Assembly (NCBI GenBank): GCA_045616505.1
Contig: JAZLGV010000102.1
Coordinates: 1-8,437, forward strand
From: JAKSUT01 sp045616505
Lineage (GTDB): Bacteria; Cyanobacteriota; Vampirovibrionia; Gastranaerophilales; Gastranaerophilaceae
Reading direction: 5' to 3'
DNA length: 8,437 nucleotides
Shown here: piece after piece, positions 1-6,721 of the stretch
How the letters are laid out: every line of letters begins with the position of its first letter
Position numbering within the stretch: the stretch's first letter is position 1
Notes under the pieces: generated by a model
The model's database searches: none
The model's input: the letters and a program-made list of their open reading frames with translations, nothing else
What the model was told of the DNA's origin: nothing
Position numbers and translations under genes: made by a program

Positions 1-825
1 TAAAGCTGTTTGTTTTGCCATTTCAACAGTATCTGTCAAATCTTTTATTAGTAAAAATTCTATTGTTATTCTTCTTCCTGTTTGTTCAATATAATATTTT
101 AATGCTTTTTTAAGTTCAGAAAGAGAATATTTATTTTCTATCGGCATTATTTTTTTTCTTATATCTGATATAGCAGAGTGAAGTGATATTGCAAGAGTTG
201 ATTGTAATTTTTTGTCTGCAAGTTCTTTTATTTTAGGGATTATTCCTGATGTTGAAATTGTGATTCTTCTTGCACTTATTTGAAAATCATCTCTAAAAAT
301 ATCAAATGCTTTTAGGACATTTTCTAAATTTAATAAAGGTTCGCCTTGTCCCATAAACACGATGTTTGAAACTTTTAAACCTGTATCTCTTTGGATTGTC
401 AAAACTTGTTCAATTATTTCAGTAGGAGTTAGGTTTCTGATGAAACCGCGTTTTCCAGTTGCGCAAAATGCACAGTTTACCGCACAACCAACTTGAGAAC
501 TTACGCAAGCTGTTAGGTTTGCTCTGTTGTCAAAACGCATTAATACTGTTTCTACACATTCACCGTCAGGAAATTCTAATAAATATTTTATTGTGCCGTC
601 TGATGAAATTTGTTTAGTTTTGATTTTTGTATTAGAAACTTCTGCGACATTTTTTAGTTCTTCTCTAAAATTTTTTGATAAATCTGTCATTTCATCAATA
701 GACGAAACAGATTTTAGATAAATCCAATTGTGGATTTGTCTTGCTCTGAATTTTGAGGCATTTAATTTCTCTGTTAAATCTTCAAAATCTTTTTGTTGTA
801 ATCCTGATAAGATAGTTTTTTCCAT
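1..825 (-). CDS. rlmN: 23S rRNA (adenine(2503)-C(2))-methyltransferase RlmN, C-terminus outside the window
   Basis: This radical-SAM enzyme methylates C2 of A2503 in 23S rRNA and, in studied bacteria, A37 of some tRNAs. The minus strand is open for 275 codons to the window edge. The radical-SAM cluster motif is CAVNCAFC at residues 114-121 (C114, C118, C121), followed by the family block ATGKRGFIRNL. MGQGEPLLN at 158-166, ISTSG at 190-194 and LAISLH at 211-216 are further RlmN blocks. E91, in GECVETVL, sits where the family has its conserved glutamate. Family members are about 345-385 residues, so roughly 70-100 residues, including the second catalytic cysteine near the C-terminus, lie beyond position 1. 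That is a window cut, not a broken gene. The ATG at 825 is forced: in-frame TAA (837-835) and TGA (840-838) lie just upstream and no other start follows for many codons. A GAGG stands only 1 nt before it, too close for normal ribosome binding. The gene is divergent from recJ. Confidence 0.95.
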   Translation of the reverse strand, partial: MEKTILSGLQQKDFEDLTEKLNASKFRARQIHNWIYLKSVSSIDEMTDLSKNFREELKNVAEVSNTKIKTKQISSDGTIKYLLEFPDGECVETVLMRFDNRANLTACVSSQVGCAVNCAFCATGKRGFIRNLTPTEIIEQVLTIQRDTGLKVSNIVFMGQGEPLLNLENVLKAFDIFRDDFQISARRITISTSGIIPKIKELADKKLQSTLAISLHSAISDIRKKIMPIENKYSLSELKKALKYYIEQTGRRITIEFLLIKDLTDTVEMAKQTAL

Positions 826-831
826 ACCTCT

Positions 832-840
832 ATTTTATCA
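832..840 (-). promoter_or_regulatory. Candidate extended -10 promoter of rlmN
   Basis: On the minus strand TGATAAAAT (840-832) fits an extended -10 element (TGn followed by TAAAAT). A start point about 7 nt downstream falls at 825, the A of the rlmN ATG, so the transcript would be leaderless or nearly so. No good -35 is visible: TTAAAA, 17 nt upstream, matches the consensus weakly. In DNA this AT-rich such boxes arise by chance. Confidence 0.3.
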
Positions 841-897
841 TGAAGATTTTTACTTTTTAAAAGAGTATTTTTTTGTTAAAATGATGTGGGGGATATT

Positions 898-3258
898 ATG
901 AAAAAAGAGTGGAAAATAAAAAAAATACCAGAAGCATTTTCTTCTAAAACTCTTATTGAACGTCTTTTATATACAAGAGGTATTACAAAAGATGCAGATA
1001 TAAAAGAGTTTTTAAATCCATTATCAATGATAATCACTCATCCGAATGCTTTTTGTGATATGCCAAAAGCGGTAGAACGTATTTCAAAAGCAATAGAACA
1101 AAATGAAAAAATACTTGTATATGGTGATTTTGACGCAGATGGTGTTACTTCAACTGCGACATTGTTAAAAACTTTCAGATATTTAGGTGCAAATGTCGAT
1201 TATTATATCCCTCACAGAGAAAAAGAAGGTCATGGCATAAATTTCACCAATTTTATTCAAATTTTAAAAGGTGATAAAAAGCCAAAACTTATTATTACCG
1301 TTGATTGTGGTATAAGTAATGTTTCAGAAGTTGATAAGATAAAAACTTTTGGTGTTGATGTGATTATAACAGACCACCACGAAGCTCCGGAAGTTTTACC
1401 AAAAGCAGTTGCAATTATTAATCCAAAAGCAAATGATGCTCTTTCAGAAAAATTAACAGCAAAACAAATTGAAAGTTATACTTCTCTTGCAGGTGTTGGT
1501 GTTGCTTTCAAATTAGCTCATGCGCTTTTAGAACATTATGATAAAACAGAATTTATAAAAGATTTATTGCCTTTTGTAGCGGTAGGGACTATTTCAGATA
1601 TTGTTCCTTTGGTTGGTGAAAACAGATACTTTGTTACTAAAGGGCTAGAACTTATTTCAAAGCAAGAACATTATGGTTTAAAAAGGTTGTTAGAAGAATC
1701 AGGTTGCAAGTTTGATACTCCGATAACTTCTGAAAATATTGCATTTGGTGTTACACCAAGAATAAACGCTTCAGGACGTTTGGAAACAGTAGAAGATGCA
1801 TTAAAGGTTTTGGTTTCTGAAAATAAACAAGAAATTGAAATGGCGATTATGTCGTTGAATTCTTTTAATAAAGTTCGCCAAGACAAATGTAGTGAAATGT
1901 TTTTAGAAGCTGATGAAATGTTAAAAACACAAGGAAATAGGGCAAACGCAATTGTTTTATTTAATTCAGATTGGCATGTCGGAATAATTGGTATTGTTGC
2001 TTCAAAGTTGGTTGAAAAATATTATAAACCTGTATTTTTGATGACTTTGGACGAAGAAAATAAAATTGTAAAATGTTCATCTCGTGGGATAGAACAGGTT
2101 AATATTTATGATGTTTTGTCTGCTAATGCTGATTATTTTGAGGGTTTTGGCGGGCATGCGATGGCAGGTGGCTTGTCTTTTTCTTTGGAAAAACATTCTT
2201 TTGAAGAAGTTAAAAAAGCTATAAACAAAACGGTTGATGAGATTTTGCAAGGTCAAAAAATTTCTCCAAAAATAGACATTGATTTAGTTGTTCAAGCGAA
2301 TGAAGTTGATGGAAATTTGATTTCTGATATTTCAAGGTTAGAACCTTTTGGAGCAGGTAATCAACAGCCAACTTTTGCTCTTTATAATATGAAATTATTG
2401 AAAAAAAGAACAATGGGTAAAGACAATAATCATTTAAGATTGACGATAGAAGATAATAATCACAATATGTTCAATGCTGTTTGGTGGGGAAAAGGTGATG
2501 TTTCGCTTCAAGCAGGTGATGTTTTAGATGTGGCTTTCTATCCTCAACTAAATACTTTTAATGGTGAAACAACTGTTCAATTAGTTGTTCAAGATGTCCA
2601 TGCTGATAATTTAGTTGAAGAAGAAACAAATTTTAGTCGTGATATAAAAATCTATGACCATAGAGAAAAAACAGACATTATCGGTGAAGTTGAAAATTAT
2701 CTAAAAGGTACGAAACTAACAAATGCCGTTTTTTGTGAAAATAAAGCAATTTTGAATAAACTAAAACCATATAAAAATTTGAGCGAACAGGTTTTTGGAA
2801 GAAATAATATTAAAGAAGTTGAGTCTGTGATGTTTTTTGACTATCCGCCGTGCCAAGAAGTTTTGGATGAGATTTTGGACAAAACAAAAGCTAAAAAAAT
2901 TCATTTTATGTCTTATGAACAAGAAAATTTTGCACAAGAAGAATTTTTGAAAACTTTTTCAGGCATGTTGCGTTTTGCGTCAAATAGTAAAGAAGGCAAG
3001 TTTGATATTTCAAGAGCGGCAAGTTTTTTGGCAACTTCAAGCGATGTAGTTTTGTCAGCTTTGAATATGTTTGAAGTAGCAGGTATGATAAATATTGAAG
3101 AAAAAAGTATCGAAGAATATAAGATAAAATATCAAAGTGACGAAATTTCAAAATTGTTGCATACGCAAGAATATAGTGAATTTATTACAGAAGTAAAATT
3201 GTGTGATGATTTCAAAGAAAGTTTGTTAGAAGCTCCATTATCGGAATTTATTAATTAA
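898..3258 (+). CDS. recJ: Single-stranded-DNA-specific exonuclease RecJ
   Basis: RecJ degrades single-stranded DNA 5' to 3' in recombinational repair, mismatch repair and fork restart. The DHH-family motifs are complete. Numbered from the ATG at 898 they are YGDFDADG at 75-82, VDCG at 135-138, the signature DHH at 159-161, GTISDIVPL at about 230-238, and PRINASGR at 287-294. The DHHA1 motif GFGGHAMAGG is at 416-425. An OB-fold region follows, then a C-terminal extension of about 200 residues like that of Bacillus-type RecJ. The length of 786 aa equals that of the B. subtilis protein as I recall it. A GTG at 886 is in frame, but the run of G residues there (GTGGGGGA, 886-893) is better read as the ribosome-binding site for the ATG at 898. 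The gene is intact. It is followed 11 bp later by the AcsC-like gene, probably co-transcribed. Confidence 0.96.
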   Translation: MKKEWKIKKIPEAFSSKTLIERLLYTRGITKDADIKEFLNPLSMIITHPNAFCDMPKAVERISKAIEQNEKILVYGDFDADGVTSTATLLKTFRYLGANVDYYIPHREKEGHGINFTNFIQILKGDKKPKLIITVDCGISNVSEVDKIKTFGVDVIITDHHEAPEVLPKAVAIINPKANDALSEKLTAKQIESYTSLAGVGVAFKLAHALLEHYDKTEFIKDLLPFVAVGTISDIVPLVGENRYFVTKGLELISKQEHYGLKRLLEESGCKFDTPITSENIAFGVTPRINASGRLETVEDALKVLVSENKQEIEMAIMSLNSFNKVRQDKCSEMFLEADEMLKTQGNRANAIVLFNSDWHVGIIGIVASKLVEKYYKPVFLMTLDEENKIVKCSSRGIEQVNIYDVLSANADYFEGFGGHAMAGGLSFSLEKHSFEEVKKAINKTVDEILQGQKISPKIDIDLVVQANEVDGNLISDISRLEPFGAGNQQPTFALYNMKLLKKRTMGKDNNHLRLTIEDNNHNMFNAVWWGKGDVSLQAGDVLDVAFYPQLNTFNGETTVQLVVQDVHADNLVEEETNFSRDIKIYDHREKTDIIGEVENYLKGTKLTNAVFCENKAILNKLKPYKNLSEQVFGRNNIKEVESVMFFDYPPCQEVLDEILDKTKAKKIHFMSYEQENFAQEEFLKTFSGMLRFASNSKEGKFDISRAASFLATSSDVVLSALNMFEVAGMINIEEKSIEEYKIKYQSDEISKLLHTQEYSEFITEVKLCDDFKESLLEAPLSEFIN

Positions 3259-3269
3259 GAGGATGTAAG

Positions 3270-4418
3270 ATGGCTGAATTATCAGGGTTACAAGTTTTTA
3301 AATATTTACCAGCGGCAAAAAAACAAGCCGAAGCTAATTGCAAAAAATGTAAGTTTCCAACTTGTATGGCTTATGCACTAAAACTTGCAAAAGGTCAAGC
3401 TGATATTTCTTTGTGTCCGCATATCCCCGATGAATTACGTGAAATTTTAGAGCAATCTTTGAAGAAACCTCAAAAGGAAGTTTTTTTAGGTCATAAGAAT
3501 AAAGTTTTGACAGGTGGCGAAAATGTTTTGTATCGTCATGACAAAACTTTTGTGAATAAAACTATAATATCCGTCTTGATTGATACTTCAACAAGTGATT
3601 GGAAAGAAAAACTTGATAGAGTTTTGGATTTTAAATTGACAAGGATAGAAGATGTTTTCAAGGTTGATTTAATTTGTTTTAGAGGCGAAGTTTCTGAGGA
3701 TATTCTTGAAGATGTTGAGCAAAAAGGTTTTGCTTGGGTAAAAGAAGAGGAACTTTCTGAACTTTGCGAAGTCAAAGATGGCTCATTGAAAGAAACTGTT
3801 GATGAACTTATTGAGATAAGAAAAAAAGCAGTGATTGAGAAAGATGAAAATTTTTCAAATCCTGTGTTGATAAAATTGGACTATGACGAAGATATTTATC
3901 GCTTGATGTCAAAGGCAAGTGTGTATTTATGTAAATATGCAAATGTTTTGATGTTTGAGAATTTTAATGAAGCTTTGTTTTCAACTCTTATGACTTTAAG
4001 ACAAAATATTTATACCGATCCGCAAAAACCTTTGCAAGTTGAATCTAAATTGTATGAGTTTAATAATCCTGATGAAAATTCGTTGGTATTTTTAACAACA
4101 AATTTTGCGTTAACATATTTTGCAGTTGCAAATGAACTAGAAGCATTAAACCGTTCTGCGTATTTAGTTATTACTCCATCAGACGGAATGAGTGTTTTGA
4201 CAGCTTGGTCTGCAGAAAAATTCACCGCTCAAATAGTTGCAAAAACTGTTCGCAAGTTTAATCTTGCAGAGAAAGTTAAAACTAAAAAGATAATTATCCC
4301 TGGGCTTTTAGAACATATTAAAGACGAAATCCAAGAAGAATTGCCAGAGTTTGAAATTGTAGTTGGTACTGTTGAGGCTTATCAAACTGCAAACTTTGTA
4401 AAATCTTTGAACTGGTAG
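3270..4418 (+). CDS. Corrinoid iron-sulfur protein large-subunit (AcsC/CdhE)-like protein, shortened
   Basis: AcsC, with AcsD, forms the corrinoid iron-sulfur protein that carries a methyl group on cobalt to acetyl-CoA synthase in the Wood-Ljungdahl pathway. The N-terminus has the [4Fe-4S] domain pattern C24-x2-C27-x4-C32 with C49 in a CP pair. RHDKTF at 89-94 matches the family's junction after that domain. The C-terminal corrinoid-binding part is strongly conserved: TDPQKPLQVE (249-258), EFNNPDENS (263-271), TTNFALTYF (276-284), SVLTAW (308-313), IIIPG (341-345). The length of 382 aa compares with about 445 in acetogens as I recall. The missing 60 or so residues fall in the middle TIM-barrel region (about 95-235), which is also the least conserved. 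AAGAGG (3257-3262) stands 7 nt before the ATG. No acsB, acsD, acsE or CO-dehydrogenase gene is in the window. An orphan methyl or electron carrier is the likeliest role; the true partner is unknown. Confidence 0.85.
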   Translation: MAELSGLQVFKYLPAAKKQAEANCKKCKFPTCMAYALKLAKGQADISLCPHIPDELREILEQSLKKPQKEVFLGHKNKVLTGGENVLYRHDKTFVNKTIISVLIDTSTSDWKEKLDRVLDFKLTRIEDVFKVDLICFRGEVSEDILEDVEQKGFAWVKEEELSELCEVKDGSLKETVDELIEIRKKAVIEKDENFSNPVLIKLDYDEDIYRLMSKASVYLCKYANVLMFENFNEALFSTLMTLRQNIYTDPQKPLQVESKLYEFNNPDENSLVFLTTNFALTYFAVANELEALNRSAYLVITPSDGMSVLTAWSAEKFTAQIVAKTVRKFNLAEKVKTKKIIIPGLLEHIKDEIQEELPEFEIVVGTVEAYQTANFVKSLNW

Positions 4419-4422
4419 ATTT

Positions 4423-5199
4423 TTAGTAGATAGGTTTAAGATATTTCATAACCCATTTTACGATGTCTTGGGTCATCCCAGCATTAACTTTTATCATCAA
4501 CATACCCATTCCGCCGTTTGGGTAATTTTGTGCATAAAAGCCGCCTTGAGAGAATTTTGCGAGTTCTTTTTGTTCTTTAAGGCAATATCTATCTTGTTGG
4601 CTTGCCATTGTCAAAATTGGCATTGTTATATTTGTCAAAGTTATAGGAATATAAAGTCCTTTAAATTTTCTTGTAGGTGAGATAAGCACAAGTGTTTTAG
4701 GTTTTACTTTCATTTTATCTGCGACCATTACGGCAATATTTGCACCTATGTCTGCTCCGACAATAGCTGTTGCGTTAAGATTTATGTTTTTGTTTGATTT
4801 TTGAACTTGTGCAAGGATATCCATAACGTCATTTGGCATTTTTGCATAATCATTGTTTGTAAAATAAGTCCAGCTTTTTTTGTGGAAAGTTGATGAATAA
4901 ACACTTTGTCCGTGTCCTCTAAGGTCAATAGCAAGTACGGCATAACCTGCTGCATTAAGTTCTGGGACAAGGTTAAGCCAATAAGAGCTATCATAACCGA
5001 TTGAGTGAAGCAGAATTACAGTTGAATATTTTTCAAGTCCTGCAATTTTTTCGTAAGTTATTTTTGCTTTTATAAATCTATTGTCTTTAGTAAGAACTTC
5101 GACTTGTTTTGTAACAGGTTTTGCCTCGACAATAGTGCTATTTGCAAAAATTGCGATTGTGCAAATTAGTATAAATAATATATTTTTAATTTTTAGCAT
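4423..5199 (-). CDS. Exported alpha/beta-hydrolase-fold protein with atypical catalytic triad
   Basis: Numbering is from the ATG at 5199. Residues 1-26 are a signal peptide: basic MLKIK, a hydrophobic core, and a likely cut after VEA. The mature protein should be outside the cytoplasmic membrane. The fold is recognisable from LLHSIG (63-68), where the usual HG is HS, DLRGHGQS (92-99), the nucleophile elbow GADIG (148-152) and an acid-strand SQQD ending at D203. The elbow carries Asp150 instead of Ser, as in epoxide hydrolases and haloalkane dehalogenases. Where the catalytic histidine is expected, the sequence reads NGGMGM (228-233) with no His. It may be an unusual or inactive hydrolase; the substrate is unknown. 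An in-frame ATG at 5214 has AAGGA directly abutting it, while 5199 has GGA 6 nt upstream, so I prefer 5199. It is convergent with the AcsC-like gene; no terminator is visible in the 4-bp gap. Confidence 0.8.
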   Translation of the reverse strand: MLKIKNILFILICTIAIFANSTIVEAKPVTKQVEVLTKDNRFIKAKITYEKIAGLEKYSTVILLHSIGYDSSYWLNLVPELNAAGYAVLAIDLRGHGQSVYSSTFHKKSWTYFTNNDYAKMPNDVMDILAQVQKSNKNINLNATAIVGADIGANIAVMVADKMKVKPKTLVLISPTRKFKGLYIPITLTNITMPILTMASQQDRYCLKEQKELAKFSQGGFYAQNYPNGGMGMLMIKVNAGMTQDIVKWVMKYLKPIY

Positions 5200-5228
5200 T
5201 TTATATCCAAACATTCCTTGTTTCTTTT

Positions 5229-5257
5229 ATCATACCAAACAAGTTACAATTTTGTAA
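5229..5257 (-). promoter_or_regulatory. Candidate promoter of the exported hydrolase-like gene
   Basis: On the minus strand the -10 is TATGAT (5234-5229, 5/6 to consensus) and the -35 is TTACAA (5257-5252, 3/6), with a 17-bp spacer. The predicted start is near 5222, giving a leader of about 23 nt to the ATG at 5199. The -35 lies within one arm of the inverted repeat at 5243-5258. Confidence 0.4.
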
Positions 5258-5258
5258 C
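5243..5258. promoter_or_regulatory. Perfect 7-bp inverted repeat, operator-like
   Basis: GTTACAA-TT-TTGTAAC is a perfect 7+7 inverted repeat with a 2-bp centre, the geometry of a dimeric repressor or activator site. It lies between the divergent hydrolase-like gene and the Met-rich gene and covers the -35 and part of the spacer of the hydrolase's candidate promoter. A bound protein would be expected to block that promoter. The cognate regulator is not in the window. Confidence 0.4.
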
Positions 5259-5279
5259 ATTAATCAAAAAAAAGTCAAC

Positions 5280-5308
5280 TTTTTGAATGAGAAAAGGTTA
5301 TATATAAT
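5280..5308 (+). promoter_or_regulatory. Candidate promoter of the Met-rich protein gene
   Basis: A consensus -10, TATAAT, is at 5303-5308. The -35 is weak: TTTTTG at 5280-5285 gives a 17-bp spacer, while the better TTGAAT at 5283-5288 gives only 14 bp. The start would be near 5315, leaving a leader of about 19 nt that holds the ribosome-binding site GAGG at 5323-5326. Confidence 0.5.
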
Positions 5309-5333
5309 AAGAGGATAAAAACGAGGTCAATTC

Positions 5334-6284
5334 ATGGGCATAGCCATAGATACAAATTTATATCTTTTATGCAGTTTGATTAATGTTTCTTATAAGAAAA
5401 TATCAACTGAATATTCTGGTTTGTCTATTGAAGAAATTATTGACAAGGAAAAAGAAGCTGGTAATATTCAGGCTGAACAGTTTGACAAAACAGTTTTAAA
5501 CGACCCTGTAAAATTAATTGAATTATTGCAATTAAAAGATCCTGGTAATAAATTTGCAATATTGAGTAATTTAAATGAATCTGATTTAGATGATTTGTTG
5601 CCATTATTAACACAAGATGATATGGCATTAGGTTTGAATTATTTTACAAAAGAAAAGATTTTGAATATGGTTCAAACATTACCAAAAAATCAATTGGTGT
5701 TATATACATTGCAAATGTTTTCACCTGAACAAATTATGATGATGATGCCAAACGATGAAATGAATAGAGTTCTTCAATCAACTCAAATGAAAGAAATGAA
5801 AGGTTTGGAACAAGCAATGTTGCAAACTTTGAAACCTGAAATTTTGGCACAAATGATTGAAGCAGCAACAGGTGAAAAAGCAAAAGGTGTAGGAGAAATT
5901 GGTTTAGATGGTAAACCAAAATTTGATAAAGCAGCATTATTGCAACAATTAAAAGAAATGGACGATGCACAATTCCAAGAATCATTGTTGAGTATTCCAG
6001 AAACAAATAAACAATTTTTTATGTTAGGAATGGTTAAGGAAAAACCTCAAATTTTAACATTATTCAGTTCTGAAACTTACGCAAAAATGATGAATGATAA
6101 AAAGGACAAAGCAGATTTAGTAAAATATGCAAATGTAATAGAAGGCGAACAATTGGTAAAAATGATGCAAGAATTGCCAAAAGAATTGACAGCAGTTGTT
6201 CTAACTCAAATTGACACGGAAAAATTCACAGAAGTATTGATGAAAAACTTTAGGGATGTAATCGGTCAAATAGTCGCTTGTTAG
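5334..6284 (+). CDS. Methionine-rich helical protein, possible MgtE_N/FliG-like repeats, function unknown
   Basis: I do not recognise a named family. The 316-residue protein looks almost wholly alpha-helical. It has repeated short modules in which LP or a similar turn precedes an amphipathic helix, for example LPLLTQDDM, TLPKNQLVL, MFSPEQIMM, SIPETNKQ and ELPKELTAV. This is loosely reminiscent of MgtE N-terminal or FliG middle-domain repeats, but that is a resemblance by eye only. Methionine is very frequent: about 21 residues (6.6%), including MMMM near residue 136. There is no signal peptide and no clear membrane span beyond a short hydrophobic N-terminal stretch (about residues 9-17); cysteine appears only near the two ends. 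GAGG (5323-5326) sits 7 nt before the ATG. The gene appears monocistronic, with its own candidate promoter. A cytoplasmic scaffold or interaction protein is possible but unproven. Confidence 0.75.
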   Translation: MGIAIDTNLYLLCSLINVSYKKISTEYSGLSIEEIIDKEKEAGNIQAEQFDKTVLNDPVKLIELLQLKDPGNKFAILSNLNESDLDDLLPLLTQDDMALGLNYFTKEKILNMVQTLPKNQLVLYTLQMFSPEQIMMMMPNDEMNRVLQSTQMKEMKGLEQAMLQTLKPEILAQMIEAATGEKAKGVGEIGLDGKPKFDKAALLQQLKEMDDAQFQESLLSIPETNKQFFMLGMVKEKPQILTLFSSETYAKMMNDKKDKADLVKYANVIEGEQLVKMMQELPKELTAVVLTQIDTEKFTEVLMKNFRDVIGQIVAC

Positions 6285-6512
6285 TTTGTTTAGTTTTTTA
6301 TTAGAATTTGCAAAATTTGGAGAATGACATGTAATACGCAAAAGCATGGGTAAAATCCCGATTTCATAATAAATAAATTTTGTAATGATTTATCGAATTT
6401 AGATAAAAAATTGTCAAAATGGTCACGATAAAGTGATTTCGCTTGTACTTTTACGAATGTAACAAAAAAAAATTTTAGGGTTGAAAAATTTTGTGTTTTC
6501 GTAAATAATGCA

Positions 6513-6540
6513 TGGTAATTATTGAAGAAGTGTTTATAAT
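6513..6540 (+). promoter_or_regulatory. Candidate promoter of the pilin-like gene
   Basis: A perfect -10, TATAAT, is at 6535-6540, with a weak -35 TGGTAA (6513-6518) at 16 bp spacing. Transcription would start near 6547, giving a leader of about 175 nt that includes the CACTATT/AATAGTG hairpin. A second possible -10, TAAAAT at 6692-6697, has no -35 but would give a short leader. Confidence 0.35.
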
Positions 6541-6629
6541 ATTTTTAATTTTATATAGTCATTTTTATGGCATTATTCATTGAAAGTATTGCAATCGCGT
6601 AGAATTCAAAAATTACAACTATCTAGAAA

Positions 6630-6649
6630 CACTATTGAAACAAATAGTG
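6630..6649 (+). repeat. Hairpin-forming inverted repeat in the pilin-like gene leader
   Basis: CACTATT (6630-6636) and AATAGTG (6643-6649) are exact reverse complements around the 6-nt loop GAAACA. No U-run follows, so it is not an intrinsic terminator. It lies 72 nt before the pilin-like start codon and could be an mRNA stability or regulatory element, or a protein-binding palindrome. Confidence 0.4.
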
Positions 6650-6721
6650 AAAATACGTTATTAGAATGAGGCATTGGGGCTGGGGTTTAAGTAAAATCAA
6701 AAAACAAAACTCGGAGGCAAA

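Larger units (their letters stand above)
6285..6721. other. Gene-free region with several inverted repeats; candidate long leader or small RNA
   Basis: No supported reading frame was found on either strand in these 437 bases. Features seen: an 11-base motif shared with the region before 7537 (6333-6343); hairpin TTTATC/GATAAA (6389-6407); hairpin TCAC/GTGA (6424-6436); a longer inverted repeat TTTACGAA/TTCGTAAA (6450-6457 and 6498-6505) enclosing A- and T-runs that could extend the stem; a consensus -10 box at 6535-6540; and hairpin CACTATT/AATAGTG (6630-6649). No convincing terminator for the upstream gene is visible. The stretch could hold a long 5' leader of the pilin-like gene, a separate small RNA, or both. 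I could not match it to a known riboswitch. Confidence 0.45.

Noticed and set aside
527..721. 64-codon plus-strand reading frame
   Set aside because: It lies antisense within rlmN, whose protein sequence is clearly conserved; no ribosome site and no recognisable product.
886..897. GTG at 886 as the recJ start
   Set aside because: The GTGGGGGA run is better explained as the ribosome-binding site for the ATG at 898; the extra residues would add nothing conserved.
4468..4680. 70-codon plus-strand reading frame
   Set aside because: Antisense to the exported hydrolase-like gene, with no independent support.
4423..5199. Hydrolase triad loss read as a sequencing or frameshift error
   Set aside because: The frame is continuous and sequence on both sides of each altered motif fits the fold, so a simple indel does not explain it.
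5734..6006. 90-codon minus-strand reading frame
   Set aside because: It is the reverse-strand shadow of the Met-rich gene, Leu-rich because of complementary codons; it has no start signal or family resemblance.
6327..6360. Possible c-di-GMP (GEMM) riboswitch, suggested by ACGCAAAAGC
   Set aside because: The rest of the GEMM consensus (GGCAAACC and the tetraloop-receptor stems) is absent, and the site is about 390 bases from the next gene.
6344..6366. GGGTAAAATCCC as terminator of the Met-rich gene
   Set aside because: Only three G-C pairs and no T-run after the stem; too weak.
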